A stretch of 64,000 nt of DNA from Enterobacter hormaechei subsp. hoffmannii. GTDB taxonomy: Bacteria > Pseudomonadota > Gammaproteobacteria > Enterobacterales > Enterobacteriaceae. The DNA is taken from NCBI RefSeq assembly GCF_001729745.1, contig NZ_CP017186.1, forward strand, positions 4,278,001 through 4,342,000, written 5' to 3'. This document shows positions 10,930-21,524 of this stretch, piece by piece. The translations under genes and the position numbers were made by a program. The notes beneath the pieces were generated by a model. It was not told where the DNA came from and did not search any database. It worked only from the letters and a program-made list of their open reading frames with translations. Numbering within the stretch: the stretch's first letter is position 1; each line of letters opens with the position of its first letter.

Positions 10930-13353
10930 TTACTCATGGTCCGGGTTAAGACGACGACGGCTGATGATTCGCAGCAGACGCCACAATACCCATGCCAGCA
11001 ATACAACGCTGAGCGCAGCCAGCACGGCCAGCAGCACCGGGTGGTTAGAGAGGGCGTACCACAGGCGTTCGAACCACGGCAGATGACCGACGTAGTAGAC
11101 ATCCCCCACGCGCAGGCTGTTTACCCCCGACTCACGGATCACCGAGACGGAACCGAACATTGCCGCCCGTTTACCGCTGTCGTTCATGGCCGTGTTGAGC
11201 AGCTCATAGCCGCGCGGGCTGTCCGCCAGCAGGGCGATCACGCTGCGCTGGTCGTTATACGGAGACTGGAAGCCAACAATCGCAGCCATCGGACCCGTTG
11301 AGCTTACGGTCGTCCTGATATTGGCCTGACGATCGCCGCTGTCCGGCATGATGCTCGGGAACTCGGTCTGACGCAGCGGCGTGTTGACCCATGACTGAGC
11401 CGCCTGCACCAGCAGATCGACGCGCTTCTCGTCTTTCAGCTTGTCCGGAATGTTGCCGATGACCATGATATCGGCATCTTTGTTCTGGATCTGGCTACCG
11501 TCATCCGTCACCGTCACGTTGATAGCCGGTAAACCGGTTTGCGCCCCGACGGTGCCCATGGTGTCCAGCAGCGTGGCAACCTGGCCTTCGTTGGCCGCTT
11601 TTGGCATCACGACAATCGATTCAGAGAGATCAGCCATGCGGCTGAACGGGAAACTGGCGTTAGCAAACGCACGCAGATCCGGCATCGCGATAAAGTGGTA
11701 ATACTTCGAGAAGTCGATTGTGGAATCATCACCAATCACCACGTGGTTTTGCACCGGCTGGAAGGTAATACAGTTTTCCACCGATCCACCCGGCATCGGG
11801 TTCATGTACTGGAAGTTAAACCGCAGCTGGTTCACCGCACCGAGCTTCAGCGCCGGGATCGACACATCGGTTTTACCATCCAGCAGCCCCTGCAATACAG
11901 GCAGACGAAGCATCAACCGGTTTGTCTCCTGGCTGCTGGTCAGGCTGAAGGATTGCAGGAACTGGTTGTTGAGGCTGATATCCATGCGCGAGCTGTCTTT
12001 GGTTACCGGCGCGGTGTAACGGTAGTTCAGGTTGATATCAATACCGTTGGTGCGCAGCAGATAGAGATCCGGCGGCAGGTTCAGCGACAGGCTGACAGGA
12101 GAAGGTTCAAGCCCGGTTGACTGCAATTGCTCTTCATAGGTTTTCAGCTCGCCGAAGGTAATCGCGCGGTCGGTGCGGACCCAGTTCGGCGCATCATAAG
12201 GCTTACGTGCCAGCAGCGGTTTCACCTCATCCACCACGACGCTATTACCGCGGAACAGGATATTGCCCTGCGCAATGCCTTTTGCCGCCTGCACCAGATC
12301 TTTATCATCACGCCCGAAGATCACCAGCAGCTTCACGTACGGATTGTCGGGATGGCTGATCATCTCGATGGTGGGCGCTTTCACCTCTGGATGGTCCCGC
12401 AGGAATGCCGGGCGTTTGGCGTTGGTGGCAAACACAATCGCGTTTTTGTCCGGCATTTTGTCGTACATAACCGGGAAACTCTGGCCACGCCAGCCGGAGC
12501 GGGAACCAAACCAGGATGCCACGATAGAGGCCGCCAGCTGTTCGGTCACATCAGGAGAGCCCGCAAACACCATTGGCAGGTTCAGTGGACGGTTATCACG
12601 CGGGTCGAAGAACGGCACCGGGAAGGCGGAGAGATCGTTTTTCAACGCCAGCGGCTGATAGGTCATCTGAAGCGAAGAGTTACGACCAACATCCAGCCAC
12701 AGGGTGCTGCTGGCCGGGTTTTCACAGACATCGCGATAATGGCCGACAAATTCCAGACGCACGCGGTTAAAGTCGGTGATAAACAGCGGGTTAATCGGCA
12801 CCTGAGCCAGGGTTTTCTTACCCAGTTGCTCTTTGGTGACGGGCAGGACGTCCATCAGCTCATCATTCAGATAGACCTTAAGCTGGGATTGCACCGGCAG
12901 CAGCGACGGCGATGGCGTGTATTCCAGGTTGAGCATCGCTTTCGACACGACTTCATCGCTACGCATACCGAATTCGACACCGCCATTTGGGTTGATGCCG
13001 CGCAGAACCATGCTGCCCGGAGGAGGCGCGATCTGGGCGAACGTCAGCTTAACGTCACGCGACGGCGTATTTTCCGCAACCACCGGTGCACTGGCTCCCG
13101 GCACGCCAGGCATAACCTGCCCAACCACCGGGTTGTCGGCGGGCAGCGTATTCCCCGTCGTCGGCTGATTCGGGACGACGTTTTCCGTCTGCCCCGGCGC
13201 CGCCGTCACTACCGGATCGGTCGCTTGCGCGACGACAGGCACCGTTGGCGCGGGTGTGGTCGCTGCGTTATCAGGCGCCGCGTTAGCCACTGTTGCAGGG
13301 AGCGCACTCATCCCCATTGCCACTGCACATAACCAGGAAAGTTTTGTTTTCAT
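10930..13353 (-). CDS. bcsB: Cellulose synthase periplasmic subunit BcsB
   Basis: Membrane-anchored periplasmic partner of BcsA that guides the glucan chain. Signal peptide MKTKLSWLCAVAMGMSALP, a proline/threonine/valine-rich linker to about residue 90, then the carbohydrate-binding and flavodoxin-like domains (DVKLTFAQIAPPPGSMVLRG onward), and a single C-terminal transmembrane helix (LLAVLAALSVVLLAWVLWRL) followed by a basic tail. Start ATG 13353 is preferred to an in-frame ATG 51 bases upstream that would lie inside bcsA, because it gives the E. coli-like N-terminus. The linker is longer and richer in Ala/Pro/Val than in E. coli. Confidence 0.95.
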   Translation of the reverse strand: MKTKLSWLCAVAMGMSALPATVANAAPDNAATTPAPTVPVVAQATDPVVTAAPGQTENVVPNQPTTGNTLPADNPVVGQVMPGVPGASAPVVAENTPSRDVKLTFAQIAPPPGSMVLRGINPNGGVEFGMRSDEVVSKAMLNLEYTPSPSLLPVQSQLKVYLNDELMDVLPVTKEQLGKKTLAQVPINPLFITDFNRVRLEFVGHYRDVCENPASSTLWLDVGRNSSLQMTYQPLALKNDLSAFPVPFFDPRDNRPLNLPMVFAGSPDVTEQLAASIVASWFGSRSGWRGQSFPVMYDKMPDKNAIVFATNAKRPAFLRDHPEVKAPTIEMISHPDNPYVKLLVIFGRDDKDLVQAAKGIAQGNILFRGNSVVVDEVKPLLARKPYDAPNWVRTDRAITFGELKTYEEQLQSTGLEPSPVSLSLNLPPDLYLLRTNGIDINLNYRYTAPVTKDSSRMDISLNNQFLQSFSLTSSQETNRLMLRLPVLQGLLDGKTDVSIPALKLGAVNQLRFNFQYMNPMPGGSVENCITFQPVQNHVVIGDDSTIDFSKYYHFIAMPDLRAFANASFPFSRMADLSESIVVMPKAANEGQVATLLDTMGTVGAQTGLPAINVTVTDDGSQIQNKDADIMVIGNIPDKLKDEKRVDLLVQAAQSWVNTPLRQTEFPSIMPDSGDRQANIRTTVSSTGPMAAIVGFQSPYNDQRSVIALLADSPRGYELLNTAMNDSGKRAAMFGSVSVIRESGVNSLRVGDVYYVGHLPWFERLWYALSNHPVLLAVLAALSVVLLAWVLWRLLRIISRRRLNPDHE

Positions 13354-13363
13354 CGCGTTATCA

Positions 13364-15979
13364 TCATTGTTGAGCCATAACCGGGTCCGCCTGCTTCGCT
13401 TCATCTCGCTCAGGTCGACGCGGAATGAACGACACGACCCAGGAAACCAGTGAAGTAAGTGACCGGAAAATTAATTTCACCGACGACGGGGCAAATTCTG
13501 CAAGGTGACGATAGCCACGGAACCCCAGCTTAAGAATATCCAGCAGGCTTTCCAGAGGCTTATCCTCAGGGAAGCTGTCCTGCCAGAGAGCCCACGTATC
13601 CGCGCGGGCAAACGTACACTGCACAAAATCAATGTGTTGCTTTTTAGTCAGCGGCATCAGTTGCAGACCCACTTCATTTCCTCTCACACGCACCACCTGC
13701 GTCGGGAAGACATACTCCTGCTGGCCGCGCTTAAGCAATAGGTTGACCTTCTGCCCCTCAAGCACCTTCGCCTGACCGTTGATCTTGATACCCAGACCGC
13801 CATCCGAAAAGTCATGTACGGTACAGGAGAAGAGATGTCCATCGTCGCGGGCAATGGCCGCTGGCATGCTGATTTCGACGCGATGCGCGCGGCGAACCTG
13901 TTTGCTCTCCACTGATACCGCCACCGCGCCACCGAGGATAATCAGGTTATAAAACACCCACGCCATACTCACGAAGACCGTCAGAATTTCGTTTTCCGGG
14001 CCGTAGAAGTAGCGCCAGACCCCAACAATCACGCCCACAATATTCAGCAGCACCAGGAAGATATAGGGCCGGGAGATCACCCAGTCGACATACTCCTCTT
14101 CCACCAGCCCGCCCTTCGCGGTGACGTTGAATTTCCCTTTATGCGGGTTAATCAGCGCCACCATGGTTGGCGGCGCGATATACCAGGCCAGCACCGTTTC
14201 GTAGATTTCACTCCAGAACGAATGGCGATATTTCCCCTGAATCTTCGAGTTCGTCAGGCTGGCGTGGATCATGTGCGGCAGAACGAACAGGGCAATCATC
14301 AGCGCAGGCGCATAGATGATGTAAGCGTGAAGAAGCAGGAACGCCAGCGGCGCAGTGAGGAAGATAAGCCGTGGAATACCCGACAGGAAGTGGAACATGG
14401 CGTTGACGTAGCACAGCCGTTGCGCCAGTTTCAGTCCTTTACCCATCAGCGGGTTATCGAGGCGGAAAATTTGCACCATGCCACGCGCCCAGCGAATACG
14501 CTGGCCGATGTGCGCCGACAGGGATTCCGTGGCCAGCCCCGCCGCCTGAGGAATGCGCATGTAGGCGGAGGTATAGCCAAGACGGTGCAGACGCAGCGAA
14601 GTGTGCGCATCTTCCGTGACCGTCTCGACGGCGATCCCGCCAATTTCATCCAGCGGTTTACGGCGGATCACCGCACAGGAGCCGCAGAAGAATGTTGCGT
14701 CCCACATGTCGTTCCCGTCCTGCACCAGACCATAGAACAGTGTGCCCTCGTTCGGGGTTTTACGAAAACGACCGAGGTTACGTTCAAACGGGTCCGGTGA
14801 GAAGAAGTGGTGCGGCGTCTGCATCATCGCCAGCTCTTTCTCCTTCAGGAACCAGCCCATGGTCATTTGCAGGAACGAGCGCGTTGGCACGTGGTCGCAG
14901 TCGAAAATAGAGACGAACTCCCCTTTGGCATATTTCAGCGCATTGTTGATGTTACCGGCCTTAGCGTGTTCATGCGTGGTACGGGCGATGTACTCGACCC
15001 CTACTTCGTCCGCGAACTGGCGGAACTCGGCGCGGCCACCGTCATCAAGGATCCAGATTTTGATTTTATCCTTCGGCCAGTCGATACCCAGCGCGGCGTA
15101 AATGGTGTTTTTCACCACCGACAGGTCTTCGTTGTAGGTCGGCACGAAGAGGTCCACCGTTGGCCACTGGGTCGTGTCTTTTGGCAGCGGCACCGGCTGT
15201 CGATTCAGCGGCCAGATAACCTGGAAGTAACCCAGCACCAGCACGATCCAGGCGTAGGTCTCAGCAAACAGCAGCACTAACCCACACACCAGGCTGACCG
15301 GATCGTCCCAGTTCAGCGTTGAGGTATATCGCCACCAGATGTAGCGGCAGGAAACGGTCAGCGACAGCACGATCAGCATCAGGGCAGAAAAACGCCCCGG
15401 AATGCGCCGCACCAGCAGCGCCACGCCCCACAGCAGGATCAGGAAGGTAAACTGTGCCAGCGGGTTGAAGGGCTGGGTAATACAGACCAGCGCCAGTATG
15501 AGCGAGAACACCACCACCACGCCGAGAATAAAACGCCGTAAGCCCGGGTGAAGGTGCCCGAGCTCTTTGCGATTATCTAAATGACCTGTTCTATCGCCAA
15601 CCCGGTCGGGTAGCCGGTTAAGCCACTGGTGATAGTGTTCACGTAAGTTCTGCACGCGATCGAAGCTGCGCCAGCGTGACGTTTTTTTCTCCGCACCCGT
15701 TGAGGTCGCCAGAAGCCAGATGGACTGTATAGCGTAGCGCGCGGGATCGAGCGGACGCGGCTTGTCAGGGTTGATATGCGGATAGAGTTCACCGTGGCGC
15801 GCACGAATACGTTGCCAGCGTGGATGTTCGAGGGGGATGAACATCCACGCCAGAATCATCCAGAAGCAGCCCAGCGCAGCGCTCAGCGATGAGGCGCCGT
15901 GATGACGGTAATGGCGGTAGCGTTCACTTAAGCGCGAACTGACCGGCGGGATGAGCAACCAGTTGGTCAGGCGGCTCAT
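13364..15979 (-). CDS. bcsA: Cellulose synthase catalytic subunit BcsA (UDP-forming)
   Basis: Inner-membrane GT2 glycosyltransferase that polymerises UDP-glucose into beta-1,4-glucan and translocates it. 871 residues with membrane helices around 146-260 and 505-690 flanking the GT core. Catalytic motifs are DDGG at 312, DCD at 360, TED at 455 (general base) and QRIRW at 493. A C-terminal PilZ domain carries the c-di-GMP motifs RRAHR (about residue 695) and DFSDGGLG, so activity should depend on c-di-GMP. The start overlaps the bcsQ stop by 4 bases (ATGA), indicating translational coupling. Confidence 0.97.
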   Translation of the reverse strand: MSRLTNWLLIPPVSSRLSERYRHYRHHGASSLSAALGCFWMILAWMFIPLEHPRWQRIRARHGELYPHINPDKPRPLDPARYAIQSIWLLATSTGAEKKTSRWRSFDRVQNLREHYHQWLNRLPDRVGDRTGHLDNRKELGHLHPGLRRFILGVVVVFSLILALVCITQPFNPLAQFTFLILLWGVALLVRRIPGRFSALMLIVLSLTVSCRYIWWRYTSTLNWDDPVSLVCGLVLLFAETYAWIVLVLGYFQVIWPLNRQPVPLPKDTTQWPTVDLFVPTYNEDLSVVKNTIYAALGIDWPKDKIKIWILDDGGRAEFRQFADEVGVEYIARTTHEHAKAGNINNALKYAKGEFVSIFDCDHVPTRSFLQMTMGWFLKEKELAMMQTPHHFFSPDPFERNLGRFRKTPNEGTLFYGLVQDGNDMWDATFFCGSCAVIRRKPLDEIGGIAVETVTEDAHTSLRLHRLGYTSAYMRIPQAAGLATESLSAHIGQRIRWARGMVQIFRLDNPLMGKGLKLAQRLCYVNAMFHFLSGIPRLIFLTAPLAFLLLHAYIIYAPALMIALFVLPHMIHASLTNSKIQGKYRHSFWSEIYETVLAWYIAPPTMVALINPHKGKFNVTAKGGLVEEEYVDWVISRPYIFLVLLNIVGVIVGVWRYFYGPENEILTVFVSMAWVFYNLIILGGAVAVSVESKQVRRAHRVEISMPAAIARDDGHLFSCTVHDFSDGGLGIKINGQAKVLEGQKVNLLLKRGQQEYVFPTQVVRVRGNEVGLQLMPLTKKQHIDFVQCTFARADTWALWQDSFPEDKPLESLLDILKLGFRGYRHLAEFAPSSVKLIFRSLTSLVSWVVSFIPRRPERDEAKQADPVMAQQ

Positions 15980-16728
15980 ACTGAACTCCCGGCAGGCTCC
16001 GGCCGTTTAGCAAAGTGCAGCAGACACCAGTTGGCCAGCGTCAGGATCTCTTCTGCCGCCAGTGAATCACTACGGTACTCCCCAAGCGGTTGTTTGGAAG
16101 CGAGGCACTCCGCCATCGCTTCGTCACGATGAATAACCATTGGCAACAGGCGGCGCTGACTCTGGAGCCAGACCTGGTACAGATCGTCCTGGATCTGGCT
16201 GCCAATGCGCAGATCGTTAATCAGAATATGGGCATTGGCAGGCATTGCCTGTTGATGCAGACGGATATGACAATTCGCATCTACGTTCGCAATGGAGAGC
16301 ACATGGTCGCACTGCGACAGAAGCTGGCGGGTCAGCGACGCGGCGCCGTGCGGCAGGTCCAGCAGGATCCACTGATAGTGTCCGCTCTCTTTCACACTCT
16401 GCAAAGCGGTGGTGAAGCGAGAGAACAGGCGCTGAAACGCAGCTTCATTCCCGCGTTCGGTTTCCGTCATCTGACCAAAGGGAAGCAAATCGAGCTGGGA
16501 GGTATAGCGCAAACCCGCATCCCGCCAGTCTTTATCGTCCAGAAGCGCGCGCCCCCAGCCGTTTTCATGCGTAAAGTCGACATTGAATGACATGCGCAGC
16601 AAATTATCGGAGCAGGCATCAATAACCAGTACTGATTCACCTAAAACCTGTAATGACCACGCCAGCGCCGCGGTTACGGAAGTTGTACCCACTCCACCAC
16701 GGACGCCCTGTAATCCTAGTACGGCCAT
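15976..16728 (-). CDS. bcsQ: Cellulose biosynthesis protein BcsQ (ParA/MinD-like ATPase)
   Basis: MinD/ParA-family P-loop protein required for cellulose secretion and associated with the cell pole in E. coli. 250 residues from ATG 16728, which has AGGAAG upstream; a TTG one codon earlier is less likely. The Walker A stretch reads GVRGGVGTTS, in which the usual invariant lysine is a Thr, as in E. coli BcsQ. The gene is intact; K-12 laboratory strains carry a stop in bcsQ, and no such stop is present here. Second gene of the bcsRQABZC operon. Confidence 0.94.
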   Translation of the reverse strand: MAVLGLQGVRGGVGTTSVTAALAWSLQVLGESVLVIDACSDNLLRMSFNVDFTHENGWGRALLDDKDWRDAGLRYTSQLDLLPFGQMTETERGNEAAFQRLFSRFTTALQSVKESGHYQWILLDLPHGAASLTRQLLSQCDHVLSIANVDANCHIRLHQQAMPANAHILINDLRIGSQIQDDLYQVWLQSQRRLLPMVIHRDEAMAECLASKQPLGEYRSDSLAAEEILTLANWCLLHFAKRPEPAGSSV

Positions 16729-16739
16729 CAATGGCTTCC

Positions 16740-16928
16740 TTATTGTTGTTGGGCAAACTCAGCTAATAACGGCCAACGTTTAATAGCCGCAGCCAACTGT
16801 TCCCGCTGGGAAATATCGGTGTAATCTATTTCAGGCAATGAAAAAGCCTGCGTGAGCGCCAGAAAATCGTTTTGGAATGTGTAACCCAGGCTTGGGTCGA
16901 CTGGAGTTGCGGGTTCGTTATTTTGCAT
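16740..16928 (-). CDS. bcsR: Cellulose biosynthesis protein BcsR
   Basis: Small 62-residue protein, first gene of the bcsRQABZC operon, 11 bases upstream of bcsQ. E. coli BcsR binds BcsQ and is needed to assemble the synthase complex. The sequence has the family pattern: a polar N-terminus, then NDFLALTQAFSLPEIDYTDI and a C-terminal KRWPLLAEFA. A short AAGGGATG stretch about 11 bases upstream of the ATG can act as ribosome binding site. Confidence 0.9.
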   Translation of the reverse strand: MQNNEPATPVDPSLGYTFQNDFLALTQAFSLPEIDYTDISQREQLAAAIKRWPLLAEFAQQQ

Positions 16929-17102
16929 TCTTATTTCATCCCTTTGAGTAAAATCATAAGATTCAGATGCAGCGAGGCGTCCTGCCCACGAAATTTCATT
17001 TACATGCTAAATCTGATGTTCTTTAATTTCAATGTTAGGTTTATTTCTACGCTTTCGCTAGTAAACTGAGAGACATAGAAATTCGACGAAAAGAGGGACA
17101 CC
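16929..17102. promoter_or_regulatory. Divergent control region of bcsRQABZC and bcsEFG
   Basis: 174-base AT-rich gap from which the two halves of the cellulose locus are read in opposite directions. On the plus side a GAGGGA ribosome binding site stands 7 bases before the GTG start of bcsE. No operator could be assigned with confidence. Confidence 0.6.
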
Positions 17103-18665
17103 GTGGACTCCATATTTTCTATTGGCATCCAGTCATTATGGGACGAATTGCGCCACATGCCAGTCGGAGGAGTCTGGTGGGTTAATACGGATCGTAATGA
17201 AGATGCCATCAGTCTGGTAAACCAGACGATAGCGGCGCAGGGTAAGGATTACCGCGTGGCCGTCATTACGATGGGCGATGAGCCAAAGTCAATCATCAGG
17301 CTCGAAACTGACCGTGGACCCCAGACAGTACGATTATTTTCCATGCCAGCGGAGGCCGACAGTTTATACTTTTTGCCCCGCGATATTCAGTGCTCTATTG
17401 TTCCTGAACACTATTTACTGATTCTTAAATGTTCTCAAAACGGTCTACAAAATATCCCGTCTGAAAAACTGCTGAAATGGCTGGGAAGAATCAGCAGATG
17501 GGCAAAAAATCAAAATTGCACCTTATTGGTTGTTAACCCGGGCAGTAATAACGACAAACTTTTTTCACTTTTAATGAGTGAATACCGTTTCCTCTATGGC
17601 CTGGCCAGTATTCGTGTCCAGACTGACAGCCATCTTTACGACGTGGCTTTCTGGTGCAATGAAAAAGGGGTGAGCTCCCGACAGCAGCTTACCCTCAAAA
17701 ATGTCGGGGACGAGTGGCATCTTGCTCAACAGGAAGAGACGGTGGTTCAGCCACGCAGTGATGAAAAGCGCGTTCTGAGTCATATTGCGGTACTGGAAGG
17801 TGCGCCTGCACTGTCTGAGCATTGGTCACTGTTCGAAACTAACGAGGCCTTATTTGATGAGGCGCGCACCACGCAGGCGGCGACCATTATCTTCTCGTTG
17901 ATCCAGAATAACCAAATCGAAACGCTGGCACGGCACATTCACACATTACGTCGCCAGCGCGGCAGCGCGTTAAAAATCGTGGTACGTGAAAATAATACCA
18001 GCCTGCGCGCCACCGATGAGCGCTTATTACTGGGCTGCGGCGCGAATATGGTCATTCCCTGGAATGCTCCCCTGTCGCGCTGTCTGACGCTGATCGAAAG
18101 CATTCAGGGCCAGCAGTTTAATCGATATGTTCCGGAAGATATCAGCACCCTGCTTTCAATGACGCAGCCGATGAAACTGCGCGGCTACCAGAAATGGGAC
18201 ACCTTCTGCGATGCGGTGGGCAACATGATGAGCAATACGCTTTTACCGGCAGACGGAAAAGGGGTGATGGTTGCCCTGCGTCCTGTGCCGGGCATTCGCG
18301 TTGAGCAGGCGCTCACCTTGTGCCGCCCTAATCGTATCGGGGATATCATGACCATTGGCGATAATCGCCTGGTGCTGTTCCTCTCCTTCTGTCGGGTGAA
18401 CGATCTGGATACCGCCCTGAACCATATCTTCCCGCTGCCTACCGGGGATATTTTCTCGAACCGCATGGTCTGGTTTGAAGATAATTTGATCAGCGCTGAG
18501 CTTGTCCAGATGCGAGCCCTGGCACCTGAAAAATGGGCCAAACCGTTGCCTGTAACAAGTGGTGCCAAACCGGTTCTGAACGCGAAACATGATGGGCACG
18601 TATGGCGTCGGGTTCCTGAGCCGCTACGCTTAATGGATGAGAACAAGGAGAGCGTTCCATTATGA
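17103..18665 (+). CDS. bcsE: Cellulose biosynthesis c-di-GMP-binding protein BcsE
   Basis: Cytoplasmic accessory protein of E. coli-type cellulose machines; its C-terminal GIL domain binds c-di-GMP and boosts synthesis. 520 residues; the I-site-like RxGD motif is RIGD at residues 411-414 ([10 protein letters not shown]), after a second conserved arginine region. The N-terminal half is an ATPase-like degenerate domain. The start is GTG at 17103 with GAGGGA upstream; the protein then matches E. coli from [16 protein letters not shown]. First gene of bcsEFG; the stop overlaps bcsF by 4 bases. Confidence 0.94.
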   Translation: MDSIFSIGIQSLWDELRHMPVGGVWWVNTDRNEDAISLVNQTIAAQGKDYRVAVITMGDEPKSIIRLETDRGPQTVRLFSMPAEADSLYFLPRDIQCSIVPEHYLLILKCSQNGLQNIPSEKLLKWLGRISRWAKNQNCTLLVVNPGSNNDKLFSLLMSEYRFLYGLASIRVQTDSHLYDVAFWCNEKGVSSRQQLTLKNVGDEWHLAQQEETVVQPRSDEKRVLSHIAVLEGAPALSEHWSLFETNEALFDEARTTQAATIIFSLIQNNQIETLARHIHTLRRQRGSALKIVVRENNTSLRATDERLLLGCGANMVIPWNAPLSRCLTLIESIQGQQFNRYVPEDISTLLSMTQPMKLRGYQKWDTFCDAVGNMMSNTLLPADGKGVMVALRPVPGIRVEQALTLCRPNRIGDIMTIGDNRLVLFLSFCRVNDLDTALNHIFPLPTGDIFSNRMVWFEDNLISAELVQMRALAPEKWAKPLPVTSGAKPVLNAKHDGHVWRRVPEPLRLMDENKESVPL

Positions 18666-18856
18666 ATATCAGCGATATCATCCAACTGGTTGTTCTGTGC
18701 GCGCTGATTTTTTTGCCGCTTGGCTACTATGCACGCCATTCCCTGCGCCGTATTCGCGATACGATCAGATTACTGTTCGTCAAACCTCGCTATATTAAAC
18801 CCGCCGGAACACTGACTCGCGCTTCAAACGTCAAGGCAAACCGAAAACATGACTAA
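18662..18856 (+). CDS. bcsF: Cellulose biosynthesis protein BcsF
   Basis: 64-residue protein with one membrane helix at about residues 7-24 ([20 protein letters not shown]) and a basic C-terminal tail. In E. coli, BcsF recruits BcsE to the synthase and supports BcsG. It overlaps bcsE by 4 bases (ATGA) and bcsG by 8 bases, so the three are translationally coupled. Confidence 0.92.
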   Translation: MNISDIIQLVVLCALIFLPLGYYARHSLRRIRDTIRLLFVKPRYIKPAGTLTRASNVKANRKHD

Positions 18857-20528
18857 CTCTACCTATACCTCTTCAGCGCCATCGCCACTCTGGCAATACT
18901 GGCGCGGTCTGTCCGGCTGGAATTTCTACTTTCTGGTGAAGTTTGGTCTGCTGTGGGCAGGCTATCTTAATTTCCACCCGCTGCTTAATCTGGTGTTTAT
19001 GGCATTCCTGCTGATGCCAATCCCGAATCTCAGGCTGCACCGTATACGTCACTGGATTGCTATCCCTATCGGTTTCGCCCTGTTCTGGCATGATACCTGG
19101 CTACCCGGCCCCGAAAGCATTATGAGCCAGGGTTCCCAGGTCGCAGGTTTCAGTGCGGACTATATGCTCGATCTGGTTGAGCGCTTTATTAACTGGCAGA
19201 TGATTGGCGCGGTATTTGTCCTGCTGGTTGCCTGGCTGTTCCTGTCTCAGTGGATCCGGGTGACGGTGTTTGTCGTCGCGATTATGATCTGGCTAAACGT
19301 ACTGACGCTGACGGGCCCGAGCTTCTCGCTGTGGCCAGCCGGTCAGCCGACGACAACCGTAACCACCACGGGCGGTTCCGCCGCCGCTACCGTCGCGACA
19401 GCAGGGGATACGCCTGTGGTTGGGGATATTCCAGCGCAGACGGCGCCGCCGACATCTACGAACCTGAACGCGTGGCTCTCCAGTTTTTACGCTGCGGAAG
19501 ATAAGCGTCAGACGAAATTCCCGGACGCGCTGCCTGCTGATGCTCAGCCGTTTGAGTTGCTGGTCATTAACATCTGTTCTCTGTCCTGGGCTGACGTTGA
19601 CGCGGCTGGTTTGATGTCGCACCCGCTGTGGTCGCATTTCGATATTCAGTTCAAAGACTTCAACTCGGCCACGTCGTACAGCGGCCCGGCGGCTATCCGC
19701 CTGCTGCGCGCCAGCTGTGGGCAGCCCTCGCATAAGAACCTCTACCAGCCGGCAGCTAACCAGTGTTACCTGTTTGATAACCTGGCAAAACTGGGCTTTA
19801 CCCAACACCTGATGATGGGCCATAACGGTCAGTTCGGTAACTTCCTGAAAGAAGTGCGTGAACAGGGTGGCATGCAGGCCCCACTGATGGACCAGAAAGG
19901 GCTGCCAGTGACGTTACTGGGCTTCGATGGCTCGCCGGTCTATGACGATACCGCCGTACTTCAGCGCTGGTTCGACACCGTCGGTAAAGAGGAAGGGACG
20001 CGTAGCGCGACGTTCTATAATACGCTGCCGCTTCACGACGGGAACCATTATCCGGGCGTAAGCAAAACGGCCGATTACAAGGCCCGTGCGCAGAAGTTCT
20101 TTGACGAGCTGAACGCGTTCTTTAACGAGCTGGAAAAATCAGGTCGTAAAGTGATGGTGGTGGTGGTCCCGGAACATGGTGGAGCGCTGAAAGGCGACAG
20201 GATGCAGGTGTCTGGTCTGCGCGATATCCCAAGCCCGTCCATCACAAACGTTCCGGCCGGGATTAAGTTCTTTGGCATGAAGGCACCGCATCAGGGCGCG
20301 CCAGTTGAGATCACCCAGCCAAGCAGCTATCTGGCCATCTCGGAACTGGTTGCTCGCGCTGTAGACGGTAAGCTGTTTGTGGAAGATAGCGTGAACTGGG
20401 ATCAGCTCACCAGCGGGCTGCCGCAGACGGCGGAGGTATCGGAAAACGCCAATGCGGTGGTGATCCAGTATCAGAATAAGCCTTATGTCCGGCTGAATGC
20501 CGGGGATTGGGTGCCGTATCCGCAGTGA
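18849..20528 (+). CDS. bcsG: Cellulose phosphoethanolamine transferase BcsG
   Basis: Inner-membrane enzyme that moves phosphoethanolamine from phospholipid to cellulose, giving pEtN-cellulose. 559 residues; four or five N-terminal membrane helices (to about residue 160), a Thr/Pro/Ala linker at about 165-205, then a periplasmic alkaline-phosphatase-fold domain. The nucleophile is Ser278 in SATSYSGPA; Cys243 in NICSLSW and the Glu-His pair in [11 protein letters not shown] match the zinc and structural residues of the E. coli enzyme. Last gene of bcsEFG; followed at once by a hairpin and convergent birA, not by the E. coli neighbours. Confidence 0.95.
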   Translation: MTNSTYTSSAPSPLWQYWRGLSGWNFYFLVKFGLLWAGYLNFHPLLNLVFMAFLLMPIPNLRLHRIRHWIAIPIGFALFWHDTWLPGPESIMSQGSQVAGFSADYMLDLVERFINWQMIGAVFVLLVAWLFLSQWIRVTVFVVAIMIWLNVLTLTGPSFSLWPAGQPTTTVTTTGGSAAATVATAGDTPVVGDIPAQTAPPTSTNLNAWLSSFYAAEDKRQTKFPDALPADAQPFELLVINICSLSWADVDAAGLMSHPLWSHFDIQFKDFNSATSYSGPAAIRLLRASCGQPSHKNLYQPAANQCYLFDNLAKLGFTQHLMMGHNGQFGNFLKEVREQGGMQAPLMDQKGLPVTLLGFDGSPVYDDTAVLQRWFDTVGKEEGTRSATFYNTLPLHDGNHYPGVSKTADYKARAQKFFDELNAFFNELEKSGRKVMVVVVPEHGGALKGDRMQVSGLRDIPSPSITNVPAGIKFFGMKAPHQGAPVEITQPSSYLAISELVARAVDGKLFVEDSVNWDQLTSGLPQTAEVSENANAVVIQYQNKPYVRLNAGDWVPYPQ

Positions 20529-20536
20529 CCTGCTAC

Positions 20537-20562
20537 ACCCTCTCCCCCTGTGGGGAGAGGGT
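20537..20562. terminator. Perfect 11-bp hairpin between bcsG and birA (repeat copy B)
   Basis: ACCCTCTCCCC (20537-20547) pairs perfectly with GGGGAGAGGGT (20552-20562) around a 4-base loop. It fills the gap between convergent bcsG and birA and touches the birA stop codon. It shares the CCCTCTCCCC core with the inverted repeats at 692-795 and 51991-52083. Probably a two-way transcription barrier; no U-tract. Confidence 0.7.
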
Positions 20563-21524
20563 TACTCTGCACTTCGTAACGAAATTTCACCGCCCACCCA
20601 GGGCTTAATCACGCCATCCTGTTCAAGCAGCAACGCGCCCTGCGCGTCAATGCCGCGTGATGTGCCGTAAATCTCTTTATCCCCAATCAGCAGCTTCACC
20701 GGTCGGTTAATAAAGTTATCCAGCTTTTCCCAGCGGGACAGGAATGGCGCTAACCCCTCTTGTTCAAAGAGCGTCAGCGAACTACGCAACTCATTGATCA
20801 TGCGGACGGCAAGCGTATTGCGATCGATGGTGATCCCCGCTTCCTGTAGGTTGGTCCAGGCCTGGTTCACGACATCGTTCTGCACGTTTCGCATCACCAT
20901 GTTCAGCCCCGCCCCAATGACGATCTGTGCGGCATCGCCTGTTTTTCCCGTCAGTTCGACCAGGATCCCCGCCAGCTTTCGATCGTTGAGATACAGATCG
21001 TTGGGCCATTTTACCCGCACCTGATCGGCACCCAGATCGTGCAGCACCTCTGCCATCACAATGCCGATGACCAGGCTCAGCCCGATGGCCGCAGCTGGCC
21101 CCTGTTCAAGCCGCCAGTACATGGAAAGGTAGAGGTTGGCGCCAAATGGCGAAAACCACTTACGCCCCCGGCGGCCACGTCCTGCCTGTTGGTACTCGGC
21201 AACGCAGGCATCACCGGATTTCAGCTCGCTCAGGCGATCCAGCAGATACTGGTTCGTCGAATCAATGACCGGCAATACCGCGACGTTACCGTGTCCAATC
21301 TGGCTGCGGATGATCTCTTCATTCAGTAACTGGATTGGTTCCGGCAGGCTGTAGCCTTTTCCCGGTACCGTAAACACATCCACGCCCCAGTCGCGGAGCG
21401 TTTGAATATGTTTATTGATGGCAGCGCGGCTCATGCCCAGCTGTTCGCCCAGCTGCTCGCCAGAATGAAACTCGCCATCAGCAAGAATACCGATGAGAGT
21501 TAACGGAATAGTATTGTCCTTCAC
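20562..21524 (-). CDS. birA: Bifunctional biotin-[acetyl-CoA-carboxylase] ligase / biotin operon repressor BirA
   Basis: Makes biotinyl-5'-AMP, transfers biotin to the BCCP subunit of acetyl-CoA carboxylase, and as a dimer represses bioABCDF. 320 residues; N-terminal winged helix ([23 protein letters not shown], residues about 17-40), central catalytic domain with the biotinyl-adenylate loop GRGRRGRKW, the KWPNDLYL motif, and a C-terminal SH3-like domain. The start overlaps the murB stop by 4 bases, as in E. coli. Confidence 0.97.
   Translation of the reverse strand: MKDNTIPLTLIGILADGEFHSGEQLGEQLGMSRAAINKHIQTLRDWGVDVFTVPGKGYSLPEPIQLLNEEIIRSQIGHGNVAVLPVIDSTNQYLLDRLSELKSGDACVAEYQQAGRGRRGRKWFSPFGANLYLSMYWRLEQGPAAAIGLSLVIGIVMAEVLHDLGADQVRVKWPNDLYLNDRKLAGILVELTGKTGDAAQIVIGAGLNMVMRNVQNDVVNQAWTNLQEAGITIDRNTLAVRMINELRSSLTLFEQEGLAPFLSRWEKLDNFINRPVKLLIGDKEIYGTSRGIDAQGALLLEQDGVIKPWVGGEISLRSAE

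Noticed and set aside
12127..13332. 401-codon open frame on the plus strand
   Set aside because: Antisense to bcsB; His/Arg-rich low-complexity product without a ribosome binding site or known domain.
15976..16731. Broken bcsQ as in E. coli K-12
   Set aside because: The reading frame is intact over 250 residues, with no internal stop.
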